From Paracentrotus lividus (Eukaryota > Echinodermata > Echinoidea > Camarodonta > Echinidae), in NCBI GenBank assembly GCA_940671915.1, contig CALNVZ010003429.1, forward strand, positions 28,920,696 to 28,984,695: a DNA stretch of 64,000 bases. Direction: 5' to 3'. The notes below the pieces were generated by a model, which saw nothing but the letters and a program-made list of their open reading frames with translations, did no database searches and had not been told where the DNA came from. Every line of letters starts with the position of its first letter. Positions within the stretch are counted from its first letter, which is position 1. Positions 1 to 12,000 of this stretch are shown here, in pieces. The position numbers and the translations under genes were made by a program.

Positions 1-90
1 TTTTTTTTTTTTTTTTTTTTGCTAGAGCAATGGCGACACCACTGCAAGGGCCATTGTAGAAACCAATTTTGTCAACTTTGCGATGCTACC
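1..90 (-). CDS. Terminal exon of unidentified minus-strand gene
   Basis: The acceptor CTTTACAG lies just before position 90 on the minus strand. The previous exon ends in phase 1, so the first codon becomes GGG followed immediately by TAG at 86-88. Coding therefore stops after 'MKTG' and the remainder is 3' UTR. Reading one base further gives an open run to another TAG, but that needs a non-AG acceptor, so I prefer the early stop. A 20-base T run (poly-A on the minus strand) sits at the window edge. Confidence 0.45.
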
Positions 91-3000
91 CTGTAAAGTA
101 AAATACAAAACTGTGAATAAATACATGTAAATAAACATTTTAAAAATGATGGAGTTTACCTGTTTTCATGATGACTAAATGTTGGGCATCATCTCGTACA
201 TAACTGACTGAGACAATGTTGTGTATAAAGGCACGTATAACAGACGTCTGCAGGGAGGAAAAGATACATACATGTACTTCTCATGAATATATATAAACAT
301 GTGCATCAATTCTTAATAAGAGTTTAAATTGATGCACCGCCTTTTTACATTGGTCAGCAAAAGAACTGAGACACCAACATTGCTGGTAATGCCTACATCA
401 CAATCAGAATGCACTTATGTAAAAAACATTTATTAGGGCAGAGGTGTGTTTTCTATTATTAAAAGAACAGCATACAATAATTGCACTATGATTATATAAA
501 ATGTATTTAACACCGAACACTCGTCAATTTGACACTTTTGACTCCCAACTTTTAGAGGGAAATTTAAGCTAAAATTCCCTTGTTTTTTGTAAATGTAGGA
601 TCCACCTCGAGAAGGCATTATACATGTACATGTACAAGACTAGAATTTCAAGATCATTTCGGCTTTATAAAGCTTAATAATCAATTAAATTCAAGAACAC
701 TGCTTGTAGTACATTGTACATTGTACATGTAATCCTCACAATCAAATCAATGAAAGAAAGAAGGAAACTACATTATGCCGCTTTTAGAAAAGATGCATGC
801 ACATGTAGAGACTACATGTATGAGTAAAATTGCAGTGACACTCCTGTCTTTTGAGTACATACCTCGTCTTTCCGTAAAACATTGATTTGTCTTGCTGATA
901 AGCGGATGATAGCGTCGTAACGACTTGAGTGACTGTTCCATGGTAAAATACCTTTTTTCTGAAAATAAGATATTGTATCATTGGTTTATTAAAGGAAAAC
1001 AAACTATATTTTAATGCAAGGAATGTGCATCTTCACAATGGTATCTCATTACATTGGATGTTATTCCAACTTTACAACAACAAAAAATAAATAAAAGTTT
1101 AAAATTCATATAACGAAGGAAGCCTATTTGGACAGTGATAAACGATTATCCTTGATCAATGAAATAATGCAAGTTTGTGTTATGAATACAGTAAATGTAA
1201 GGTCAACTTTAATAGGTCACTCTCAAGGTTATTTGGCAAAATTTAATGCATACCAATGTGGAATGTATTCAAAAATCACATCACAAAGGACCCAAATGAC
1301 TCAAGGAAACTTTAAATGGTTTTTTAACAACATTCTTTTGACCCACAAAAGCTGAGTTCACACACTCTTGAAACCATAAACATTGTTCTTTATGGCAATA
1401 TTTGACATTTTTTGTGAAACTTTGTAGAAGAAAAGTATGCATGTAGTCCTACATGTATTACCAGTATTTCCTTCTTTTTTCTGCGAATAGTCCCCTATGC
1501 TTAATAAATGATGGGGTTATTGGCCTGTAACATCAAATCATCAAATCATGCTATAAGACCAAAAGTAAAACTAACAAATCAAATATTGTTTCTTGAAAAA
1601 ATGTGGAGCAGGTCAAATTCTAGTAGTCAATGATTTCCCAGTTGTACTTCACGACAATGTGATTGTGAATGAGTTGTTGGATTCCGAACAGAAACATTTC
1701 AAATTGCTCATTTCCCCTGCTACCGCCCCACACCCATCAGACGGCATTATTCTCTGTGAGTTCACAGTCACATAAATTAGCCTACCCTCTTTCTGTTTGT
1801 ATTTAAAACAATATTTCAAATAACCTTTAAGACTTTCCACATTGTATAATTCTGATGAGGAGTACACCTCTTTTTTCCCCATGTCTTTTCAGAGCTCTTT
1901 ATGCTGCTGTCTAGATATTAAAGGATGTACAAGAAACAAATTATGCAGCTCACACACTTAAGGAATGTGGAATGTCAGCTTTTAACATTTGTTATGGTGG
2001 TATTTGACTTCGCGGAGTCTATAAAGCCTCTGATACTTTTTTTCTGTCGCGGAGACGTCTCTGATACTCTTTTTGTTTCGCAGAGACGGCTCAGATACTT
2101 TTTGTTTCTGTCGCAGAGACAATACTTTTTTCCGTCGCGGAGACATCTCAAATACTTGTTTTCGGTCGCGGAGACATCCCTGAGACATCTCTGTGACAAG
2201 TTTCAAAACCGTCTCAACGTAGTCCCAAATCCATTTCATGGCAAGTGAGATACCACCATTAATATCGGCCAAAGTGCCAAAAACTTTGTGCATGCACTAT
2301 AAATATTTTGGTCCCTTTGAAGGACCATACTTGGGTAAGAGACCACCTCCATAAAGCTAATTCACACTTACCCTAGCGGAATCAATATTCCTGAGTATTT
2401 CAGTTCTCTTGGTTGGATCAATTTCAAAGGGAATTTCTTCTAGTTGTCCTAAAAGCTGGAGGTACAGTGAGAAAAGAAAAGAAAATGGTGACTTCAAACG
2501 AAACAAAGCTTTACAAGAAAAAGACAACATGAACCAATAACACATTTTATATTTGAGAGTTTAGGAGCAACGTCAATCTGGCGCTGCTCAGTAGCTGCTG
2601 AGCCCACGATCAATTGGGCAAAAATAATTTCTGTTTCAGACAATAATATTTGGAGCTTTTGTATAAAATGTTTTTTAGAAACTTCAACACGATTGGGCAA
2701 TGCTTTGGATTAAAAAAACATACAATGCAAACTGGTATTTTAGATGTTGTGTTGTCCAGAATCCATTTATAAAGTACAAATCATATTTTATAGTAATTTT
2801 GGCCCATAACTTGGTTGACAATCACATAGTCGGAAAATGCAGATTTAAAAAAAGGGGAAAGTTTTAAACCCCTAATAAATGCATGTGTACATGAGTTTTC
2901 CAGGGGCTATTTGTAGTCACCCCTCACAAAGGGCTGTACCTTTGCTACTGTTCAAGTCAGCTGATACCACATTACCCCTTCTCATGTAATATCCTCCAAG

Positions 3001-6000
3001 GAAATACCTCCAATTTCCCAAAGAATTATCCCCATGTCTTCAAAACTTCAGGCCACTTAGTGGTTTCTTCCCACACATTAAGAAACCACTCTTGTTGAGT
3101 GTTAATTGACAATTCCTAGAAACATGTCCAAGACAATCCTGCTTTCCTAATTATGAAAGACGATTGTTCACTGCCATCATGAGTAAATTCTAGAGGAAAA
3201 GAGTAAGAACATGAACTTGATTATGGTTCCCCATCCCTTCTATTGTTGATGTTGTTTGGTTGTTTGTTTTTTTGTTGTTTTTTTTTTAAAGTCTGGATAA
3301 ACAAGTTTTAGAGATATACATACAAGAGAGTAGTCCCCTGGTTAAGATGTTTTTTATTTGAAGGGGGTTGTAGTGAATATGTGCACACAAGACCTACATG
3401 TATCAAATTTGAAAGTCTTGCTTGTGACCATTTTTAATGGAACTCTGTTTGTCTCTTGTCTGTATTGCATTCAGTCTGTGAACTGGCAAGTCGGTAGCTT
3501 ACACAAAAATATTTGTTTATTATTCTTTTCTTTTTTTTTATATATGAAAATCAACAAGATCTCCACCATCCCTAACCCCCCCCCCCAAAAAAAAAAAAAA
3601 AAAAAAAAAAAAGGATTTTCAAGGTGGCGTTGCTCTTCAAGATACATTTAAATTATGTAATTTGAAGGAGCCCTGCATGTTTTTTCCCCTTGATTTATTG
3701 CTTCCAGCTTGAATATCATCATTGATCATGTACACCAGATGCCTGTGAGCTATTAAAAGAGGGACAAATATTTGACTTCCTAGTCAAATTGATCATAAAT
3801 GTCTTCTCTCATCCACTAGACAATAAATCAATGCATGGACCATCATGGTCAAAGTCATTCAACAACTTTCCTTTTTACATAAGTTTCATTCTAAAAGAGT
3901 TTTGAAGTTTTACAACTAGACAGAATTCCAGGTACATAAAAAACCTCAATTTTGAGAGCAACCAGAAAAGAAAAAAAAACACTTTCAAATCCAAGTTTCT
4001 TATATTGATGACTGTATCAAATTTGGTAAATATGTTACACTGTTTTTGTTTTAAGTTTAAGAGTTGATTTAATCCCTCCCGGACAGTGGTGGATCCAGAC
4101 GAGGGCTCAGGGAATGTAGTTGTACCCCCTTCTTTCATTAGAAAACCACTCATTGAATAATCAGAAGATTTCGGCAGCTCACCCACTTGTCGGGCCTGGC
4201 GCCCCCTTTATTTTCAAATCCTCGATCTGCAACTGCTCTTGGAATGAAACTTTAAATACTATTTTGTGTAGTGATTAAGCGTCGATCTAAAGTCTGTGAT
4301 TGCAGACTAGTGGGGCTTCGCTTCATATAATGAAGGCCTACATGAAATCAATGAGTAAAGCAACAGATGTCTGATTTCAAACCAATTTGTCATTGTTTTC
4401 ACGCCATCTTGATCTTACCTTTCCCCTCTACTAATTAATAGCTTCCCTAGTTACCTAATACTGGTACCCAATCCAAAATGAACTAATTAATAATGGGTAC
4501 GTTTCTGGTTCTAATGCACTGAGGTTAAAGCACTATTGCAAGCTTCAATTGAGCAACTGCCAAGATGTCCTGCAAGAATGTGGTGTTGTAAAATTCAACA
4601 TTTTATGAGAAAACATTTTAGTGGAAATACAGAGCAAAATAAAGTATAGTGCTGCCTGGCAATAAATTCAAGAAACCATTAATCTACTTTAAACTCAACA
4701 TTATGTATTAAAATGTTAATTATTATAATGTATTTATATTTACTTATATTTATATTTTCATTTCATTATATTATCTTATTTATCTATTCATTTATTATTT
4801 ATTGATGCATACATGTACATGTTGTACATGTATGTAAATTTGTATTCATTTATTTTATCAATTTATTTAATTCATTATAATTTATTTATTTAAATTCTAT
4901 TAATTTATTTAAACTATATTATTTTATTTCATTTTATTTTCATTTTATTTATATTTATGTATGTACATGTATGTATGTATGTATGTATGTATGTATGTAT
5001 GTATGTATTTCTTTATTTCTTTATTTCTTTATTTCTTTATTTATTTATTCATTCATTCATTCATTCATTCATTTTTATTTTTTTTTTTGGGGGGGGGGTG
5101 GAGTTGGGGTGGGCAATGTTCCAATGCATTTTTTACCTAATAATGTCATTGAAGGTTGTACAATGTATCTTCTCCAATGTTTTAGACATTTTCAAAGCTC
5201 ATATTGTATCAGGGGGAAAAATAAGCTGCAATTTATTCAACCTGTATGTATTTCCACCCTCCCCTCCAATTTTCAATACTAAAAGCAAACTTGGAAGAAA
5301 CATTGTATTTGCAGGGGGAGCTCAAATATAAAATTCAAGTCAATACAAAAGCATAAAAATTGATTCTGCAAAGTAAACCCTGCTTTGCTGGTGATGGAAA
5401 TATTTGTCATAGATGAGGATCACATTGGTTTCAATGACAGGCTGCTTAGTGTAATGTTTGAACAGTACATAGCCAGATGTTTGCTGAAGGAGTTCCCTTG
5501 TGTTCAATGAAGCTCAACTCATTGATTGGTCCAGACATCTAATTGTTTCTATCAGTGTTTTGACTGCGAATTTCTCCTTTGTTTGTCTCATATAATATAT
5601 TCTGATACAAGAACATAAATTGTAAGTATAAATGTTATATATGGCTATGTAAAACAATATGAATAAAAAGAAAACGTAATAGGGGCATACTGCGTGGACA
5701 TTCACCGAAGAGTGGTGAAATCATGGTCCTTAAAAGGGAAGTTCATGCTGGAATTAGATTTTTTTTTTTTAAGGTAAAAAAAAAAAAATATGAGTGAATG
5801 TTTAAAGAAAATCCACCAACAAAAATAGTAAATGAATAAAATCAGTTTTGATTTTGTGACACCATTTGCGAGCTGCCCTCCCATTATGTTGTGAAATGTA
5901 AATTCCATAAAATTGTCACTTTACATGTACATGATAAAGATCGACTTGTGCATACATCAAACCTACAATGTACTAAAATTACATGCCTCAGAAAAAAAAC

Positions 6001-9000
6001 TGAAGAAATAATTGAAAACTGTAGATTTTTACCATTTTTGGCCTCAAAATCCTAAAAATCTAGTCTTATCGCAAATCAAGCACTGCGAATGTGCGATCGT
6101 TATACGATCGTTATGCAAGATAAATTACTACTGTGCACTGCCTCCAACCATGATGCGAAACATCTCAAGCCTTGGTACTCTCTGAACTTGGCATCTCTGC
6201 ATACATTCACACGTGTCCAAGAGATTTTTGAAACTACAATTTGTAAGCAGCTGTTCAGAATTGTGAGTATCTTGCCAATCATCAAATGGAGTTTGAATAA
6301 ATGTGACAAATTGATTTCTGAGGTTTGCCAAATATGTCTGCTTTCACAAATCATATTAGTCTGGCTCACAGACTAAAATTTTTTTAAGTTTTGGGCAGTT
6401 CCAAGGTAACGGAGTGACATTCAGAAGCAACATTTCAGCATTCAAACAAGTTTATCATCCTACTTTAATCTTTATGTAGAAAGAAATGGTTCATGACAAA
6501 AGCTGATGGTACCCTCTTTCCAAAATGATATTTTTTTTTATGTGATCCTCTTAATTAATGAGATATGAATATTCATAATCATGGTTACGGAGTGACGCAA
6601 ATGGACATGTATATTTGAGCAGAAACATTTTGCTTAAACTCTGTGAAATTTAAATGGCTATCACAATTTTGAGTTATTGATTGGATTCTATGTTTTCTAG
6701 GTATAATATGCCACCTTGATTAAAAAAATTGGTTGAATATTTTTGTTAATTATGACTTAAAACTTGAACCATGTCCGGTTACGGAGTGACGGTTACGGAG
6801 TGACATCTGCTTTCCCGTCTTTTTTCGTGAGAGAAATGCATTATAAAGAAATATTAATACCAAAGTTTGTTGGAGTGGTCCATGTTAATTACATTAAGCC
6901 AAAAAAAATTGGCAAAAAGTGACTAGATATAAGAATTAGAGGCATTTAAAGCCCTCATAGTCCCATACGTGCAAATTTGGGTTTGATCAATTATTCAGCG
7001 CAAGAATACTGAATCGTAATTTTTTTTTACTTAAATGATTGACTGTATTGTAAAGAAGCCGTTGTGGTAATTTCAGATCCTAAATTTGCATTTTCAAAGG
7101 CACAGCGGCACATTAAAATTTCAGCTCCATGTCCTGTTTTGCTTGGAACTGCCCTTTTGCCCATCTCAGTCTTTAATGTCTGATCAAGTTTGGTATGTGG
7201 TATAACAATGGAAATCTATGCTTTTGGTGATCACTTTCCTGCCTTTTTTTGTGTGAATTTTTACTCACAGTCTTAACATTTGTCATGTCAGTTGTCATCC
7301 ATGAAGAGTTGAAATATTTCAGCCTTTGCAGAAGGAGTGAATTATAAAATTATCTTTATAAAAATTGTATAAAATTAACATTTACGTAAGGTTCAAAATT
7401 TATGTAAAGAGTAGAGACTTGATATGATGTGAGGGATCATTATTGATTCATTATTGTTGACTTTACCTGGCTACAAAGCGAGTGACTTGGTATTGCAGAT
7501 AAATGCCTGCTGTTTGAACCATTCTCTCGAGATGACGTGAAGGTCTTATTATTAGTACATTTTCTCATTTAAAATATCTTTCTGATTTTGGAATAGTTGG
7601 GGGACTTTAGGAGGACAAAATTTTGTGATTTCAATGTTTGTTTTTTATTTCTATTCGTTTTTTTGTGTGCGTATTTTGGTTTTCTTTTTCTTTTTCTTTT
7701 ACTGTGAATAACCCAATATTTTGAATGAAAAGAAAACTTTTGTGATGACTGACGCATGGAGTAAAAAAAAAAAAGAAGAAGCTTAACACTTGTAAAAAAC
7801 AGTATCACAAATACCTTGACTTCAATGTCTAGATAGCTGTCAATGAGAATCTGCCTATCCACTTTGAAGTCAGGTGGAGTAAGCTCTAATGTCTTCAGCT
7901 GCCTGCGGGCCTCCGGTTGGGCACCCGACGAGGCACTGTTGTTGGGACCGTTCTCTCGAGATGTGGAGGTTCGTGTTTTACTTGGAAAGAGTTTGAAACC
8001 AGCCTAAAATCAAAACAGATTATATAATAAAAATTTAGAACACATTCATACACATAAATTCTTTGTTCTACTTTGAAAGAATTTGAAACCAGCCCAAAAT
8101 AAAATGAGAGGAATGGTTGAAAACTAGAATTACATTAAGTAACAAATTAAAATGCATTCATAAAGTCTTTGTTCTACTTGGAAAGAGTTTGCAGGGTCCA
8201 GTCTGGAATGAAAAAGGATAAAAATAATTATTAAAGATGATCTGCTCTGCATCATTGTCTATCTAAAGTCAACAAAGACTTTCAGGAAAGAATAATAAAG
8301 TATTAAGATATAAATGTCACTGGTCTTCATGTATGCTAGAAGCTTTTACTTCATTCACCCATTTAATAAAAAAGAAATGTGTCACACCTGCTATTGGTAT
8401 ACACAAAGCTCAACAAAATACATGTGTGCATGTACTGTAGCGAGGTATGAACATGAAAACTTCAAATCTGTCTCAACAAAACAGGAGTATGAATATACAT
8501 TGTAGATCCCTAAATAGGACAGTAGCCCAGTACAAAAAACAAAAACAAAAAAAAAACAAAAAAAAAACAAAAAACAATATCAAAGAAGTTCTGTGGAGCC
8601 CTGGCATATTTCCTGAACAAAAAGAAAGCTGTAATTATTTGCTTTTTCCATTCATGAGAAAATACCTTAAAATGATGTCTATTACAATTTAATTTCAAAT
8701 TTGTCTGGAGAATTATAATTTTTTTTACAAACATTAATAGATATTATTTTGAAATCACCAATGTATCATAATGTATATCTATAGAGCAACAGGTACATGT
8801 ATAATAATATTCTTTAAGCATCTTGTACAAATTTGTGCTGAAAAGAATTGAGGTCATTTTTGTTGTTTTATTTGTGGCCGCCTTCCTCTCTTAGACTGGG
8901 TTTGGTTTATTATAGGGTGTTGACAGTTCATTTAAAATTCTTCCATTGTTCTAATCCGATAATGGGCACAACGCCAACTTGCACTTATAAAAAAAAATCT

Positions 9001-12000
9001 TGTTATTAATTGAATGACTGTTTTTAATGGAGGGATTTATGATTCAGAAATATTAATTAATGTCAATTTAACGACGGGAATACAATAGAAAGAAAAATGG
9101 TTTATAGGGGGTCACTGGAATGTGCATTGAAAAATTCCTCACAATTTATATGGCAAAACTATACCCAATTTCAATACAAATCATCACATCTGCATATAAT
9201 GTAACAAACAAATGTTGATGCCTGTCTTTCTGTGTTTTTCATCATCATTTGCTCATTTCTCTCATCAAAACTTTCTTTCACATTTCTAAAAGTATATACT
9301 AGTGTACATGTATTAATATATACATGTATGTTTTTACTTTAAATAATAGCGGATAATACACAATGTACATAAATATTAATTATTTGTAGTTTTTAACAAT
9401 TAGTAAAATGTTTGCAGGAGTCCATTACATATGAGGTTACTTTCTGTTAATGATAATAGTTTTCTGAAAATTATCTTGTACTATTTATGTTGATAAATAA
9501 AGCCCACATGTTTCGACCAAGCTAATAAATCCATGCATGAACATGTACAATGCATGTAGTTCAAAGTATTTTCCAGATTGTTCTAATAAAGGTGGAAAGA
9601 GGTGTGTCCACAGATCAACTATTTAGATCCTCAATTCAGCCTACAGGATTTCCTATCGTTCCTCCTCCTTGTTCCAAGCCCAGGGGCTTTTATTAAAATG
9701 AGCCATCATATCGCAAGTTGCAGCGTCTTTGTTTTATTAAATATCACAGCCTCAGCCAGACTGTTTAAACTATCTAGTGGATATTGTCATAATGGTAGAT
9801 TTCTTTTATTGATCATTTGGCATCAATTTGAGACTAGAATACACATCTCATCAACAGAAAGATGTGTGATTCACTAAAATAAGATTCAAATACATGTGTA
9901 TTATTTGAACCCACCTACATTTACAATGTATACATTTGATCATTTTAGGAATTTCAAATTAGAACCAAAAAAAAAAAAAAAAAAGTCACTTTTATTTTCT
10001 GTAAATTGTACCATTAAAAAAGACAAGTTATACATGTACATACTCTCATAATGTACATGTAAGACAAGTGCAAAGAATGGAAAATTGAGTAACGGGAGTG
10101 AAATAGTGGACAACACGTTTTTGAGTGGTGAAATTTCAATCTAAAACGAGTGTGAAAGTGAATTGTTAGCTCTGCTTTAAATAGAGTAGAAACTACATAC
10201 TTGTTTTGTAGTTTATATCCAAATAATAACTTTAACCCCTCTCTGAGTGGTTCCACTCCAAAACGTGTTGTCCACCGTTTAAATCCCTAAACGAGTGGAA
10301 ATTCACTTGGTTACATTTAGAAAGTACCGTAAGTAAATCATTATAAATTTGTAAACCATAGACAGTCTCGCCAAGAAACAAATTCAGTATGCAAAAACTT
10401 TACACAGATGATGAAAAAAGTGCAGCAGCAGTATAAAAATAAAAGAAAAAAGATAGACGGTAAAAAGTTCCTTGGTATTGAGCCACGATTTCAGCCAATT
10501 TCCTTTGGGGAAATTATCATGAAATTGGTTGTCAGGAGAGTTTGGGACTTTGAGGCAATAATGAGGACGAAAAACAAAAATTCAAGAAACACACCCTACT
10601 GTTGCAGGGCGTTAGACCAATTTGTCACGAGCGATTATTGATTGAGAGATATGGAGCGTTTCACACTTGTCTCATAGAATCACTCGGCTTTTTTGTAACC
10701 ATTTTATTGCTCCCCTGGGATGCGCACTTAAAGGTAGCCTACATGTAGCTTGAATATTATCACCACCTTCACAGTTCCCTTTCCCCCCAACATAGTTGTA
10801 CTTGTAAAAGAAAATGCACTTTCAAAAGGCAGGCAAACCAAAATAGAAGGGCAATGTACAATGTAGACAGAAAGATATAAAAGCGACCATAAACCCCATC
10901 CCAATAATGAGTTAACTGTCTTTTTTTATCATTATTTTAACAAGTTTTTAATTTATTTTTTTTTATCCACAGAGTTATAAGCCACACAAGTTTTATCCCT
11001 CATGGAAATTGGAATATCATTAAAGGGCAAGTCCATCCTGACCTTTCTGTAAGGAAAAAAAAAATTAAAGAAAAATATGATCATGAAACGATACATGGTA
11101 TAATCCATCCCCCTGTATAAAGAACAAGCTTGTGTATTCTAACTTCAGAATGGTGTACACTATTCACCAAAGAGGTGTGACTCCCATTCACAAAGGTGTG
11201 AATCACCCTAAAATAACACACTATCCAATGAGAGATTAACTGTCAAAGGGATTAAGAGGGATTTGTTTTCAAGGATTATCCCCTCACCTCTGCCAGCCCA
11301 GGCATAACAATCAACACAAGAGAGGAGGCTGTAACACAAATTGAGTAGAGGATGCAAATTGAGAATCTGTACCAGGGGGGTGTTTCACAAAGAGTTAAGT
11401 AGACTTAAAGTAGCATTTAACTTCTACGCGCATCTTGTTTTATAACGCGCAATTTAATTGATAAATTTCACATTGGCGCGCATCCCCTGAGCATGCTCTG
11501 ACCAATGAGGTGTTCAAAGCGTAATATAACGCACAAAAATAACAAGTTAAGTGCGATTTTTAAGTCTACTTAACTCTTTGTGAAACACCCCCCAGGCCTT
11601 TATACAGATCCTTAATTTGTGTTGATTGTTTATGTCTGATCTGGCATTGGTGAGGGCATACTTGAAAACAAATCCCTCTTTACCACTTTTACAGTTAATC
11701 TCTCATTGGACTGTGTTTAGGTCTATAGGGTAGGCATACATGTATTTCACACCTTTATGAAAGGAGTGAGGTCAGGATAATTTACACCAATTTGTATAAA
11801 CTGAAACAGGATCATTTCAGCTTCTCATTCCGAGAACATATGTCGGTACCAACATGCAATCCCTCCCCAAACAAAACGTCTTTGAAAATCTGAGATGTTG
11901 CAAAGTTGATTACTTTTTGGTCCACATCAGGACAATCTATCCCCTGGAAAATTACCCCAGGACATCTACAGTATACCCCTAGAAATACAATGTAGGGTTA

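Larger units (their letters stand above)
2456..7814. other. Intron or unresolved stretch of the minus-strand gene
   Basis: No confident exon was seen. It contains a C9/A-run at 3577-3612, a composite microsatellite at 4955-5098, A/T runs, and the inverted-repeat element at 6393-7154. A 60-codon minus-strand open stretch near 6128-6331 has no convincing splice borders. Confidence 0.5.

Noticed and set aside
2494..2700. Possible minus-strand exon upstream of 2372-2455
   Set aside because: Protein-like in part, but no usable donor could be found.
6128..6331. Possible extra minus-strand exon
   Set aside because: Open, but no good acceptor/donor pair fits phase 0 to 0, and composition is uncertain. 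Left unannotated.
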